DNA from: Nocardiopsis sp. CC223A
GTDB lineage: Bacteria; Actinomycetota; Actinomycetes; Streptosporangiales; Streptosporangiaceae
NCBI RefSeq assembly: GCF_030766825.1
Contig: NZ_JASFDV010000016.1
Span: 1-64,000, forward strand
DNA: 64,000 nucleotides
Direction: 5' to 3'
In this document: in pieces, positions 36,675 through 45,214 of the stretch
Layout: each line of letters opens with the position of its first letter
Position numbering within the stretch: position 1 is the first letter of the stretch
Notes under the pieces: generated by a model
What the model was told of the DNA's origin: nothing
The model's database searches: none
What the model saw: only the letters and a program-made list of their open reading frames with translations
Position numbers and translations under genes: made by a program

Positions 36675-37220
36675 TCAGTCCTTGCTCACCAGGGGAAGCG
36701 ACCGGCGGAGCATGCGCTCCTCGGTCTCGGTGATCTCCTGCTCGCGGTGCGCGCCGAGCTTGGTGTTCTGCACCTTGTCGTGCAGCTTGAGCACCGCGTC
36801 CAGGAACATCTCGGGGCGGGGCGGGCAGCCCGGCAGGTAGATGTCGACCGGGACGATGTGGTCCACGCCCTGGACGATCGCGTAGTTGTTGAACATGCCG
36901 CCGCTGGAGGCGCACACGCCCATCGCGATGACCCACTTGGGCTCGGGCATCTGGTCGTAGATCTGACGCAGGACCGGGGCCATCTTCTGGCTCACCCGCC
37001 CGGCGACGACCATGAGGTCGGCCTGGCGCGGGGTGGCGCCGAACTTCTCCATGCCGAACCGGGCGAGGTCGTAGTGGGGGCCGCCGACGGCCATCATCTC
37101 GATGGCGCAGCAGGCCAGACCGAACGTCGCGGGCCACATCGAACTCTTGCGGGCGAGTCCGACGACCTGTTCGACGGTGGTCAGCATGATGCCGCTGGGC
37201 AGTTTCTCTTCGAGTCCCAT
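36675..37220 (-). CDS. nuoB: NADH-quinone oxidoreductase subunit B
   Basis: A 181-residue subunit carrying N2, the last [4Fe-4S] cluster before quinone. Ligands are the tandem cysteines C37 and C38 (GLACCAIEM), C103 (GVCASSGG) and C132 (GCPPRPE). The start [20 protein letters not shown] is the usual actinobacterial form. GGAGG lies upstream of ATG 37220. It is 64 bp after nuoA. Confidence 0.97.
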   Translation of the reverse strand: MGLEEKLPSGIMLTTVEQVVGLARKSSMWPATFGLACCAIEMMAVGGPHYDLARFGMEKFGATPRQADLMVVAGRVSQKMAPVLRQIYDQMPEPKWVIAMGVCASSGGMFNNYAIVQGVDHIVPVDIYLPGCPPRPEMFLDAVLKLHDKVQNTKLGAHREQEITETEERMLRRSLPLVSKD

Positions 37221-37284
37221 CAGCTGCGGACCTCCTCCGGGCGGGGCTGCGGGGTGCGGGCGCGGGGTGCGGGGGGTCGCGGGG

Positions 37285-37644
37285 TCAGTCCCATTCCAGG
37301 CCCCCGCGGCGCCACTCGTAGGCGTAGGCGATGGACACGTTCACCAGGAAGAGGACGATCGCGATCAGTCCGAACCAGCCGAGGGCGTCGAAGTGCACGG
37401 CCCAGGGGATGAGGAAGATGATCTCGATGTCGAAGACGATGAACATCATCGCCGTCAGGTAGTACTTGACGGTGAAACGGCCGCCGCCCGCGGGCTGCGG
37501 AGTGGGCTCGATGCCGCACTCGTAGGCCTGCATCTTGGCGCGGTTGTAGCGCTTGGGTCCCAGCAGCGCCCCGGCGACCATGGACACCACGACGAACGCG
37601 GCGCCGATCCCGCCGAGCACGAAAATCGGTGCGTAGAGCTCCAC
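37285..37644 (-). CDS. nuoA: NADH-quinone oxidoreductase subunit A
   Basis: A 119-residue three-helix membrane subunit at the quinone-site hinge of complex I. Conserved features are the loop [23 protein letters not shown] and [13 protein letters not shown]. It starts at GTG 37644 with a strong GGAAGGAGGG site. It is the first nuo gene; a Rex-like operator lies 48 bp upstream of the start, so a promoter here is likely in addition to read-through from the reductase gene. Confidence 0.96.
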   Translation of the reverse strand: MELYAPIFVLGGIGAAFVVVSMVAGALLGPKRYNRAKMQAYECGIEPTPQPAGGGRFTVKYYLTAMMFIVFDIEIIFLIPWAVHFDALGWFGLIAIVLFLVNVSIAYAYEWRRGGLEWD

Positions 37645-37691
37645 CGGTCACCCTCCTTCCGGCTGATCGGCGCGGCCGCGGGGCGTCGCGC

Positions 37692-37709
37692 TTGTGATTG
37701 CTTTCACTT
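37692..37709 (-). promoter_or_regulatory. Rex-like operator upstream of nuoA (degenerate)
   Basis: TTGTGAT-TGCT-TTCACTT matches the Rex consensus TTGTGAA-N4-TTCACAA at 11 of 14 defined positions. It lies 48 bp before the nuoA GTG. Rex represses nuo in Streptomyces when NADH is low, so position supports function. Confidence 0.55.
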
Positions 37710-37760
37710 GTGCGGGCTCTTCTCTGATCCGTCCCGTCGTCCCCGGTGGCGGCTGCGGGG

Positions 37761-37776
37761 CCGCCCGGAGGGGCGG
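37761..37776 (-). terminator. Short hairpin after the reductase gene
   Basis: CCGCCC-GGAG-GGGCGG forms a 6-bp stem 6 bp past the stop at 37783. It is weak and lacks a T run, so partial termination before nuoA is the most that can be claimed. Confidence 0.35.
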
Positions 37777-37782
37777 GGCCGC

Positions 37783-39099
37783 TTATGCCGCGGGTGCGAT
37801 CCTGGACAGGCCGTTGATGACCCGGTCCATGGCGTCGCCCTGCGAGGGTTCGGTGAGGTTGGCGAGCATCTTGAGCGCGAACTTCATGAGGGTGCGCTGG
37901 CGCAGGCCGTACTTGGTGGCGTACTTCATGAACTCGGGCTGGCCGATCATCTTCACGAAGTAGCGACCCAGCGTGTAGTAGCCGCCGTAGGTGTCGGCGA
38001 GGACCTGCGGGTAGCGCAGCAGGGCGCGCTCGCGGGTCTGCTGGGTGGAGCGGCCGTGCGCCTGCACGATCACGTCGGCGGCGATGGCCCCGGCCTCCAT
38101 GGCGTAGGCGATGCCCTCGCCGTTGAAGGGGTTGACCATGCCGCCCGCGTCGCCGACGAGCATGAGGCCGCGCGAGTAGTGCGGGACCCGGTTGAAGCCC
38201 ATCGGCAGCGCGGCGCCGCGGATCGGGGTGGTCTGGTTCTCCTCGGTGAAGCCCCACTCCGGCGGCATGGAGTCGGTCCAGCGCCGCAGCAGCCTGCGGT
38301 AGTCGACGTCCTGGAAGGAGGCCGTGGAGTTGAGGATGCCCAGGCCGACGTTGCTGGTGCCGTCGCCGACGCCGAAGATCCAGCCGTAGCCGGGGAGCAG
38401 CACGTCCTTCTCGCCGCTCTTGTCCCACAGCTCCAGCCAGGACTCCAGGTAGTCGTCGTCGTGGCGGGGGCTGGTGAAGTAGGTGCGCACGGCCACGCCC
38501 ATGGGGCGGTCGTCGCGCTTGCGGATGCCCATGGCGACGGACAGCCGGGAGGAGTTGCCGTCCGCGGCCACGACCAGCGGCGCCCGGAAGGTGACGGGTT
38601 CGCGGTCGGCGTTCTTGGCCCGGACCCCGACGATGCGGTTGCTGCGCTCGTCCATGAGGGGGCCGGTGACGGTGGTGCGCTCCAGGAGTTTGGCGCCGGC
38701 GGTGACGGCACGGTCGACCAGGATCCGGTCGAAGTCGAAGCGGGTGCGCACCAGTCCGAAACCCGGGTAGGCGGCCAGGTCGGGCCAGGGGAGTTCGAGG
38801 CGGACACCGGCGCCGACGATGCGCAGGCCGTGGTTCTTGACCCAGCCCTCGTCCTCGAAGGTGACGCCCATGGCGGTGAGCTGCTTGACCGCACGGGGGG
38901 TGAGGCCGTCGCCGCAGACCTTCTCCCGGGGGAAGGCGGTCTTCTCCAACAGGAGGACGTCGAGCCCGGCCTGGGCCAGGTAGTAGGCGGTGGTGGAGCC
39001 GGACGGTCCGGCGCCGACGACGATGACGTCGGCGTCGTACTCGACGCGGTCCCGGCCTCGGCCTCTGAGGTCGGGAGAGGATGTGGCTGTCTCGCTCAC
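37783..39099 (-). CDS. menJ: Geranylgeranyl reductase-family flavoprotein (MenJ-like menaquinone saturase)
   Basis: A 438-residue FAD enzyme of the geranylgeranyl reductase family. The FAD loop is VVGAGPSGSTTAYYLA (GAGPSG at 29-34). REKVCGDGLTPRAV is the family motif near residue 60, and GLMLVGDAGGMVNPFNGEGIAYAMEAG is the second FAD motif. The closest characterised activity is mycobacterial MenJ, which saturates one isoprene of menaquinone; actinomycetes typically have partly saturated menaquinones. Position between menG and nuo supports that role over chlorophyll or archaeal-lipid roles. It starts at GTG 39099 with GAGG upstream, under a perfect Rex operator. Confidence 0.87.
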   Translation of the reverse strand: MSETATSSPDLRGRGRDRVEYDADVIVVGAGPSGSTTAYYLAQAGLDVLLLEKTAFPREKVCGDGLTPRAVKQLTAMGVTFEDEGWVKNHGLRIVGAGVRLELPWPDLAAYPGFGLVRTRFDFDRILVDRAVTAGAKLLERTTVTGPLMDERSNRIVGVRAKNADREPVTFRAPLVVAADGNSSRLSVAMGIRKRDDRPMGVAVRTYFTSPRHDDDYLESWLELWDKSGEKDVLLPGYGWIFGVGDGTSNVGLGILNSTASFQDVDYRRLLRRWTDSMPPEWGFTEENQTTPIRGAALPMGFNRVPHYSRGLMLVGDAGGMVNPFNGEGIAYAMEAGAIAADVIVQAHGRSTQQTRERALLRYPQVLADTYGGYYTLGRYFVKMIGQPEFMKYATKYGLRQRTLMKFALKMLANLTEPSQGDAMDRVINGLSRIAPAA

Positions 39100-39323
39100 G
39101 GGTGTGTCCTCGACTGCTCGCGCGGGTGCACCGTGGCGGGCCAGTGCGGGGTTTCGACCCGCTCACGGGGGGCTGTCCTGGTCGTGTTCTCTCGGCGTTA
39201 TGGGGCATCCGGGCCGCGGTCCCGCCGGTGGCTCTGTGTGCGGGGGCCGTGACCACGTGCTTTGTACGGTTGGGGACTTATGTCATGTCGGACATAGGGC
39301 CATGTGTCGCATCCCTCGTGACC

Positions 39324-39341
39324 TTGTGAAGCACTTCACAA
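39324..39341 (-). promoter_or_regulatory. Perfect Rex operator
   Basis: TTGTGAAGCACTTCACAA matches all 14 defined positions of the Rex operator (TTGTGAA-N4-TTCACAA) and is palindromic at one more pair on each side. It lies 225 bp upstream of the reductase GTG at 39099. Rex is the NADH/NAD-sensing repressor of respiratory genes in actinobacteria and other Gram-positives. The rest of 39100-39518 is relatively AT-rich upstream sequence with no other feature I can name. Confidence 0.85.
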
Positions 39342-39518
39342 GCTTCTTTTCGGCAGTCTAGCCCTCCGGCGGCGCGGTTGCGAGCCCCGGGGGGTATACG
39401 GAGCGAAACATTCTCAATCGCCCCATAGGCACACGAGAGCCACGAAAGACGCCACAGACTGACAAATACACAGCTCACCGCCCTTTCCGCCGCCACATGA
39501 GGCACATGAGGCACAACA

Positions 39519-39551
39519 AAAACCCGGCGAACACAGGGTTCCCCGGGTTTT
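39519..39551 (-). terminator. Intrinsic terminator of menG
   Basis: A 9-bp outer stem (39519-39527 with 39543-39551) encloses a nested 4-bp stem. On the minus strand the hairpin ends in GGGTTTTTG, giving a real T run. It lies 54 bp after the menG stop. Confidence 0.85.
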
Positions 39552-39605
39552 GCGAGCTTTGAAGCTATTTAAGAAGTAGGCAACCAAATGGGCCTGATGT
39601 CGGCT

Positions 39606-40316
39606 TTACTGCTCGCGGAAGCCGCGGTGAAGGGCGACGATCCCGCACGACAGGTTCCGCCAGGCGACCCGGGACCAGCCCGCGTCCTGGAGGTGTCGGG
39701 CCAGCTCGGCCTGGGCGGGCCAGGCCATGATCGACTCCGAGAGGTAGTCGTAGGACTCGCTCTTGCCCGACACCGCGCCCGCGATCTTGGGCAGCGCGCC
39801 CATCAGGTAGGTCGAGTACAGGCGGTCGATGAATTCCACCGGAATGTGACTGAACTCGCAGATCACCACGCGGCCGCCGACCTTGGTGACCCGCAGCAGT
39901 TCGCGCAGGGCCCGGTCCACGTCATTGACGTTGCGCAGGCCGAACGAGATGGTCACCGCGTCGAAGGTCTCGTCGGCGAAGGGCAGGTGCAGCGCGTCGC
40001 CCGCGACGAAGGTGACCCCGCCCCTGGACGCGCCGCCGCGGCGGCGGACTCCCGTGGACAGCATGCCCAGGGAGAAGTCGCAGGCGATCACCCGTGCGCC
40101 CTTGCGGATGAAGGACTCCGAGGAGGTGCCGGTGCCCGCGGCCAGGTCCAGGACCAGCTCTCCGCTGTGGGCGTCGACGGCGTTGACGGTCGCCCGGCGC
40201 CAGGCGCGGTCCTGACCGAGGGAGATGACGTCGTTGACGAGGTCGTAACGGTCGGCGATGCCGTCGAACATCGCCGCGACGTCCTGGGGCTTCTTGTCGA
40301 GTTCAGCGCGGGCCAT
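39606..40316 (-). CDS. menG: Demethylmenaquinone methyltransferase (UbiE/MenG)
   Basis: A 236-residue SAM methyltransferase catalysing the last ring step of menaquinone synthesis. UbiE signatures are [20 protein letters not shown] at 24-43, the SAM motif [13 protein letters not shown] at 54-66, ACDFSLGML, and [21 protein letters not shown] 40316 begins [21 protein letters not shown]; longer in-frame starts lack support. A TAGGCT element lies 7 nt upstream, so the message is probably leaderless. It has its own terminator and is separate from the Rex-associated unit. Confidence 0.95.
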   Translation of the reverse strand: MARAELDKKPQDVAAMFDGIADRYDLVNDVISLGQDRAWRRATVNAVDAHSGELVLDLAAGTGTSSESFIRKGARVIACDFSLGMLSTGVRRRGGASRGGVTFVAGDALHLPFADETFDAVTISFGLRNVNDVDRALRELLRVTKVGGRVVICEFSHIPVEFIDRLYSTYLMGALPKIAGAVSGKSESYDYLSESIMAWPAQAELARHLQDAGWSRVAWRNLSCGIVALHRGFREQ

Positions 40317-40323
40317 GCCCACC

Positions 40324-40329
40324 AGCCTA
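40324..40329 (-). promoter_or_regulatory. Candidate leaderless -10 element (menG)
   Basis: TAGGCT on the minus strand lies exactly 7 nt before the ATG at 40316. Confidence 0.5.
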
Positions 40330-40465
40330 CGGCCGCGCGGACACCACCGCGCCGCGGGGCGGCCACCCGACCACATGGATTTGGTTACTGTATGTGATTT
40401 AGGTGCGACTCTTTGCAAGAATTGGTCGTGCCCCTTTACCCTGCGCCCGACCGAGGAGAACACCC

Positions 40466-41728
40466 GTGAAACCGAAGCTCACCGCCCTGGTGCTGGGCAT
40501 GGCCCTGTTGGTCCCGATCGGGGCCGCGACCCCGGTGGCCGCGGGCGATACCGCGCACCGGTCCGTGGTGGGCGAACAGCCGGTCCTCTGGACGCCGCAC
40601 GTCCTGGACGGAGCGGTCAAGGACATCGTGCGGGTGGGGAACACCGTCGTCGTCGTCGGGGAGTTCGACCGGGTCGCCGACGCCGACGGCAGGCGCGTCC
40701 ACCATCTGCGCAACATCTTCGCCTTCGAGCACGGCACCGGGCGGATCCTCCGCGGCTTCGCACCCTGGGTCGACCGGGAGATCACCTCCGTGGTCCCCGG
40801 CCCCGACGGCACGGTCGTCATCGGCGGGGAGTTCCGGACGGTCAACGGCACCCCGGCCCGCGGGCTGGCCCGGATGCGGCTCCACGACGGATCGCGGGTC
40901 GCGGCGTTCACGGCGACCCTGGACGGCGGGTCCGCCTACCGGCTGGCCTCCGACGGGAACCGGCTGTACGTCGGCGGTTCCTTCCCCGGGATCGGCGGGA
41001 CGCCGCGGCCGGGCATCGCCCGACTGAACGCGACCACCGGGGCGCTGGACACCGGGTTCGCCCCGCACATCTCCGAGCAGCGCCGCGGCACACTGCGGGT
41101 GCAGGAGCTGGCGCTGAGCCCGGACGGGCGGCGGCTGGCGATCAACGGCACGTTCACCAAGGTGAACGGGCAGGACCGGTACCAGATCGCCGTGCTGGAC
41201 ACCGCGACCGGGAAGCCGACGCGGTGGTCCACCGACGCGTTCGAGCCGCAGTGCGACTACTCGGCGATGCACACCTACATGCGGCAGATGGACTACGCAC
41301 CGGACGGCTCGTACTTCGCGCTGGTGACGGCGGGCGGCCCGCAGGTCAAGCCGGGGCTGTGCAAGGCGGTGGTGCGGTTCGAGAACACCGACACGCCCGA
41401 CGCCGAACCCACATGGGTCAACAAGACCGGCGGCGACTCGCTGTACTCGGTCGAGGTGACCGGGGCCGCGGTGTACGCGGGCGGCCACCAGCGCTGGATG
41501 GACAACGAGGGGGGCGCGCTCAACCCGGGACCGGGCTCGGTCGCCCGCGAGGGCATCGCCGCCGTGCATCCGCGCACCGGGCGCGCCCTGCCCTGGAACC
41601 CGGGCCGCTCCCGCGGCCACGGGGTGGAGGCCCTGCACGCCACCTCCGACGGCCTCTACGTCGGCAGTGACACCGAGCGCCTGGCCGACGAGTACCACGC
41701 CCGCCTGGGCATGTTCCCCCTCCGCTGA
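40466..41728 (+). CDS. Secreted beta-propeller-like (delta-60 repeat) protein
   Basis: A 420-residue predicted secreted protein. The signal peptide is [20 protein letters not shown] onward, cut after about PVAA (residue 27). The mature part has repeated strand units ending in G-G-x-F patterns: [56 protein letters not shown] and [10 protein letters not shown]. This is the look of a beta-propeller of delta-60 or similar repeats. Two cysteines in the mature part may pair. No catalytic motif is apparent. GAGGAG lies 8 nt before GTG 40466. It is divergent from menG; function unknown. Confidence 0.8.
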   Translation: MKPKLTALVLGMALLVPIGAATPVAAGDTAHRSVVGEQPVLWTPHVLDGAVKDIVRVGNTVVVVGEFDRVADADGRRVHHLRNIFAFEHGTGRILRGFAPWVDREITSVVPGPDGTVVIGGEFRTVNGTPARGLARMRLHDGSRVAAFTATLDGGSAYRLASDGNRLYVGGSFPGIGGTPRPGIARLNATTGALDTGFAPHISEQRRGTLRVQELALSPDGRRLAINGTFTKVNGQDRYQIAVLDTATGKPTRWSTDAFEPQCDYSAMHTYMRQMDYAPDGSYFALVTAGGPQVKPGLCKAVVRFENTDTPDAEPTWVNKTGGDSLYSVEVTGAAVYAGGHQRWMDNEGGALNPGPGSVAREGIAAVHPRTGRALPWNPGRSRGHGVEALHATSDGLYVGSDTERLADEYHARLGMFPLR

Positions 41729-42174
41729 CGTCCGGCCCCACACCGCGGTCGGGCCGGGGAGCCGGTAGCGCCAGGTGGTGCGGAAGTCCTCGGGCGAGGT
41801 GCCGGTGAGGTCGGCGACGGCCTCCGGTACCTCCGCCCGGATTTCTGAGAAGTCCACGTACCCCGGCCCTCCGACGGTTCCCCCGGGGAGGCCGCCGACG
41901 GGGGCCGCCCACAGGTCCTCGTCCCTCGGAACGGTCACGGTGCGGCGGACCGTCGTCCTCCTTCTCGCCGGTTCCACCATGGAGGACGGCGGCGCCGATC
42001 GCCCGGAATTCATTGGCCAAAGAGTCTTGGCCAAGAAACCTTGGTCGTCCAAGGTGCGGGCCTGAGCGATGAGACCCCCCGTGATCCGTTCGAGAACGCC
42101 GAGTGTCTGGACGCGCGGTCGCTGCGCGGGCTGGACCGGCCCGAGACCGCTCCCGAGCCGTCGGCCCGGGAACC
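41729..42174. other. Spacer with possible gene remnants
   Basis: On the minus strand, from ATG 41980 down to about 41729, an open frame reads protein-like sequence (TVTVPRDEDLWAAPVGGLPG, then EVPEAVADLTGTSPEDFRTT) but has no stop before it enters the antisense of the propeller gene and no ribosome site. On the plus strand a frame ending at 42178 reads SDETPRDPFENAECLDARSL without a clear start. Both may be decayed coding sequence; neither is annotated as a gene. Confidence 0.3.
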
Positions 42175-42510
42175 CTAGGGCTCCTTGGGGGCGACCGGGG
42201 CCTCCTCGGCCCTCTCCGGGGCCGGGGTGTCCGGGGTGTCCTCGGCGGACTCCTGGAGGTGGTCCTCGCGGGCGGCGCCGCCGTCGATGCGGTCGCTCAC
42301 CAGGGAGCCGCGCCGCTGCTCGATCCGGTCGACCACGGTGGCCGACATCCGGTCGCGCAGGGAGGACAGCAGCACGTAGGAGGCCAGGCCGCTGATCAGC
42401 CAGGCGAGGATGAGGGCCATCCACGAGCGGGCGCCGAACAGGTACACCACTCCGAAGGCCGCCAGGAACAGTCCTACGCGGGCGGCGGTATAGGGCAGCC
42501 AGCTACGCAT
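42175..42510 (-). CDS. DUF4229 membrane protein
   Basis: A 111-residue small membrane protein. Two predicted helices (about residues 8-27 and 30-50) are joined by a very short turn (ARSWMALILAW). RDRMSATVVDRIEQRR follows, then an acidic, Pro-rich cytoplasmic tail. This is the DUF4229 pattern. Such genes are often found near menaquinone genes in actinobacteria, and menG is 1.9 kb away here, but no function is established. ATG 42510 has no obvious ribosome site. Confidence 0.85.
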   Translation of the reverse strand: MRSWLPYTAARVGLFLAAFGVVYLFGARSWMALILAWLISGLASYVLLSSLRDRMSATVVDRIEQRRGSLVSDRIDGGAAREDHLQESAEDTPDTPAPERAEEAPVAPKEP

Positions 42511-42928
42511 CGAAAAGCCTCACAACAGACGATTACCTGGACTAGATTGGTCGCTACGCCCATCAACGCACGAGACGACCGGTCCGCTGTCGCGGTTTCC
42601 GGGGGGTCGACCTCTCGACGAGGCCGATGTCGGCGCGCTCATGTGCTCTCACCTCCAGGTTAAGGGTGAGCGGCCGGGAGCGCGCACCGGGTCGGCCTGT
42701 GTCCCTCATCGCGGATGATCGGCCCTCTGGCCTGAATTCAGATAGTCATGGGATGTTTCCAATCCCGACAGCAGGGTCCGAACATCACGTTCCGGTCACA
42801 TATCCCGTACTCCTCCCCCCAACACCGCAATTTCTCCGAAAACTAGGGAGGAAACGGACCAACTCATGCACACTAGGGGATCAAACGCCCGCCGCCCCCA
42901 GAGTCCAGGCGGGCATGATTGGGGGAAT
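42511..42928. other. Divergent upstream region of the DUF4229 gene and bldC
   Basis: A 418-bp intergenic region with lower GC than its surroundings, notably around 42720-42900. I see no open frame with coding character and no strong hairpin. It probably holds the promoter of bldC, which in Streptomyces has a long upstream region. Confidence 0.4.
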
Positions 42929-43129
42929 GTGAAGGTGGAACGAGCAAGCGAACGCCTGTTGACCCCCGGGGAAGTGGCCTCACTCTTCCGGGTTGATCCC
43001 AAGACCGTCACCCGTTGGGCCGCCTCCGGGCGGATCAGCAGCATCAGAACCCCGGGCGGCCACCGTCGGTTCCGGGAGTCCGAGGTCCGCGCCCTTCTGC
43101 TCGGCGAGCCGAGCGAGAGCAGTTCCTGA
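42929..43129 (+). CDS. bldC: BldC-family MerR-type developmental regulator
   Basis: A 66-residue single-domain winged-helix protein. LLTPGEVASLFRVDPKTVTRWAASGRISSIRTPGGHRRFRESEVRALL matches Streptomyces BldC nearly throughout, including the recognition helix DPKTVTRWA and wing residues GGHRR. BldC binds DNA as head-to-tail arrays on direct repeats and delays entry into development. The start is uncertain: GTG 42929 and GTG 42935 both follow GGGGGA; 42929 is given. A 66-residue product fits the family. Confidence 0.93.
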   Translation: MKVERASERLLTPGEVASLFRVDPKTVTRWAASGRISSIRTPGGHRRFRESEVRALLLGEPSESSS

Positions 43130-43237
43130 CCCCAGGGGACGCATCCCCGAGAGGCTTTCCGGGGTCCGCACGGACCTCTGGTGAAGGGAGTCGCACCTCC
43201 GCAACCCGGGCCGCCGCCCCGGAGTCCGCGGTCCCCT

Positions 43238-43256
43238 CGCCGCGCACGGCGCGGCG
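43238..43256 (+). terminator. Hairpin downstream of bldC
   Basis: An 8-bp perfect GC stem (43238-43245 with 43249-43256) on a 3-nt loop, 109 bp after the bldC stop and before the promoter of the next gene. Confidence 0.4.
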
Positions 43257-43307
43257 GCGTCACGGCCGTGGGAGTCGGCCCGACCATGGGGAGTGGACAG
43301 CGAGAGA

Positions 43308-43313
43308 TAGGCT
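43308..43313 (+). promoter_or_regulatory. Candidate leaderless -10 element
   Basis: TAGGCT lies 6 nt before the ATG at 43320. Confidence 0.45.
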
Positions 43314-43319
43314 GGAATC

Positions 43320-43676
43320 ATGGTGTGGCTTGGTGGCCTGATCACGCTCGTGTCGGTCGTTCTCTGGGTGTACGCGTTCTTCGACGCGCTGACCACCCCG
43401 GCCCAGGATGCCCGGAACCTTCCGAAGATCCTCTGGCTGGTCGTCATCGCGCTGTTCATGCCCGTGGGCTCGATCCTGTGGCTGTTCCTGGGACGGCCCC
43501 GCAAGTCCACCGCCGTATGGGGCGCCGCGGCCTCCCCGGCTCAGGCCGCCGCCTCGATCGACGACCTCGACCCGTCGGACTTCGCCAAGCCCTCCGACAG
43601 TCCGCACCCGCTCGGCCCGGACGACGACCCCGAGTTCCTGCGCGGCCTCGACCGCCGGATCGACCCCGACGAGTAG
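43320..43676 (+). CDS. PLDc_N-domain small membrane protein
   Basis: A 118-residue protein with two predicted helices (about residues 3-24 and 36-57) flanking NLPKILW. The segment LWLVVIALFMPVGSILWLFLGRPR is the phospholipase-D-nuclease N-terminal (PLDc_N) pattern of two membrane hairpin helices ending in Gly-Arg. The tail is acidic and Pro-rich with no catalytic domain, so despite the name it is not a nuclease. Role unknown. It is monocistronic with a strong terminator. Confidence 0.85.
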   Translation: MVWLGGLITLVSVVLWVYAFFDALTTPAQDARNLPKILWLVVIALFMPVGSILWLFLGRPRKSTAVWGAAASPAQAAASIDDLDPSDFAKPSDSPHPLGPDDDPEFLRGLDRRIDPDE

Positions 43677-43715
43677 ACCGCCCGACATCAGGACCCGTAC
43701 GGGTCCCTGCGGTGC

Positions 43716-43752
43716 AGGGGGCCGCTCCGCATCCCGGAGCGGCCCCCTGCGC
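43716..43752. terminator. Bidirectional hairpin terminator
   Basis: A perfect 16-bp stem (43716-43731 with 43737-43752) with a 5-nt loop, between the convergent stops at 43676 and 43762. It probably serves both genes. Confidence 0.85.
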
Positions 43753-43761
43753 CGTTCCGCG

Positions 43762-45051
43762 TCACAGCAGCCCGGCGCCCGTCTTCCGTTCCAGGCCGCG
43801 CAGGGCGTGCACGGGCTGGACCCCGGTGTCGTACTGCGGCACCCAGGTGAGCTCGGTGCCCAGCGGGTCATCCGGGTGGGCCGCGTTGTGCTCGGCGACG
43901 AGGTCGACGCCGGTGACGCGCCCCCGGCCGTCCGTCATGACCCCGTTCCCCGTGCCGACCATGTCCGTACCGCCCCAGTTGTACAGGAGCGCGTCGGTGG
44001 TGTGCCCGTCACGCAGGTCGAACAGGTTGTTCTCCACGTACAGCTGCGATTCGAACCCCGCGCCCAGGCTGTACTGGTACAGGTCACCGCTGACGGTGTA
44101 GAGGTTGTTGTAGACGTGGACCTGGCCGTACCGCACCCGCGGGGCGCGCTGGCCGAGCCCGTCGAAGTGGTTGTGGTGCCAGGTCACGCGCAGGTGGCCG
44201 CGGTCGGTGGTGCGGCCGTCGCTGTTGCCCAGCAGCAGGGCCTTGTCCCGGCCCTCGAAGTGGTTCCACGACACCGTCACCAGGTCCGAGGCCCGCACGA
44301 TGTCCAGCAGGCCGTCGTGCACCTCGTACCTGCGCCCGAAGTACTCGGGTTGCTCGGCACCCGGGCGGTCGCCGTCGTCGAAGGTGTTGTGGTCGATCCA
44401 CACGTTCCGGGAACCGGACACCTCGATCTGGTCGTACTCGGAGTTCCAGTTGCCGCTCCCCCCGTCACCGGGATCCCAGCCGGGGAAGCAGTCGTGGGCG
44501 TCGGAGAAGGTCAGGTTGCGCAGGATGACGTTCTCCACGTTGTGGACCAGCAGGTTCATCCCGGTGAGTTCGGTGCCGTCGCCGACCCCGACGATCGTCG
44601 TGTTGGAGCCGACCCGGTAGCGGATGTGCTCGGCCTGCACGTCCTGCGAGGCCGCCCGGGCCTCCTCCAGTGGTCCGGAGGGGTCCTCCCACCCCCAGAC
44701 CTCCGGGTCGTAGGCGGCCAGGTACGCCTCCCGTGTGTAGCCGTCGACGGCGTAGTCGTCGCAGCTCAGGGGAGAGCCGTCGGCGGCGGTGTTGGCGTCG
44801 ATGAGGCCGTCCACGTAGACGATCTTGGGTTCGTCCCCGGCGATGGCCTCCCGGAACCCGGCCGCGGTCGACACCCGGAACACGTTCTCGTCCGTGGCGT
44901 CCGCGCCGCCGGTGGTGCCGCCGCCCGCCCAGGCCCAGCCGTCGCCCTCGGGCAGCACCCTCCTCCCGAGGTCGTCGGCGGCCGCCGGCGCGGGCGCGGC
45001 CAGCGCCGCGGCCAAGGCGAGGGCCAGAGCGGGGGTGAGCCGTCTTCGCAT
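43762..45051 (-). CDS. Secreted pectate lyase, polysaccharide lyase family 1
   Basis: A 429-residue secreted enzyme with signal peptide 1-25 (MRRRLTPALA onward, cut after PAAA). The right-handed beta-helix shows PL1 motifs: NWNSEYDQIEVSGSRNVWID with calcium-site acidic residues, then WIDHNTFDDGDRP, and VTWHHNHFDGLGQRAPRVRYG, whose RAPRVRYG carries the catalytic Arg. It cleaves polygalacturonate by beta-elimination outside the cell. CAGGAG precedes ATG 45051. A LacI-type palindrome lies 24 bp upstream, and the gene is divergent from a LacI regulator, so pectin-derived induction is likely. Confidence 0.93.
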   Translation of the reverse strand: MRRRLTPALALALAAALAAPAPAAADDLGRRVLPEGDGWAWAGGGTTGGADATDENVFRVSTAAGFREAIAGDEPKIVYVDGLIDANTAADGSPLSCDDYAVDGYTREAYLAAYDPEVWGWEDPSGPLEEARAASQDVQAEHIRYRVGSNTTIVGVGDGTELTGMNLLVHNVENVILRNLTFSDAHDCFPGWDPGDGGSGNWNSEYDQIEVSGSRNVWIDHNTFDDGDRPGAEQPEYFGRRYEVHDGLLDIVRASDLVTVSWNHFEGRDKALLLGNSDGRTTDRGHLRVTWHHNHFDGLGQRAPRVRYGQVHVYNNLYTVSGDLYQYSLGAGFESQLYVENNLFDLRDGHTTDALLYNWGGTDMVGTGNGVMTDGRGRVTGVDLVAEHNAAHPDDPLGTELTWVPQYDTGVQPVHALRGLERKTGAGLL

Positions 45052-45074
45052 GGTGTGCTCCTGGGGGATGAGAC

Positions 45075-45088
45075 TGCAAGCGTTTGCA
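45075..45088 (-). promoter_or_regulatory. LacI-family operator upstream of pectate lyase
   Basis: TGCAAGCGTTTGCA is a near-perfect palindrome with a central CG step, the classic LacI/GalR-type core. It lies 23 bp before the lyase start codon. Confidence 0.75.
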
Positions 45089-45161
45089 ACAAAATCCTCG
45101 AACCCCCGGAAAGAAGCAAGCCCCTCACCCGTGGAAAGATGGGAAAACTCGAACCCGGTAG

Positions 45162-45177
45162 GAGCAACCGTTTGCTC
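45162..45177 (+). promoter_or_regulatory. LacI-family operator upstream of lacI-type gene
   Basis: GAGCAACCGTTTGCTC is a palindrome with a central CG, related to the site at 45075. It lies 37 bp before the regulator ATG, suggesting autoregulation and joint control of both divergent genes. Confidence 0.7.
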
Positions 45178-45214
45178 TCCCTGTGCTCCGGGCTCTCGCG
45201 AAAAGGGTGACACC

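Noticed and set aside
1705..39292. Shared 12-mer TCATGTCGGACA near 1705 and 39282 as a common operator
   Set aside because: A 12-base match between two places in 64 kb is expected by chance, and the two contexts are unrelated.
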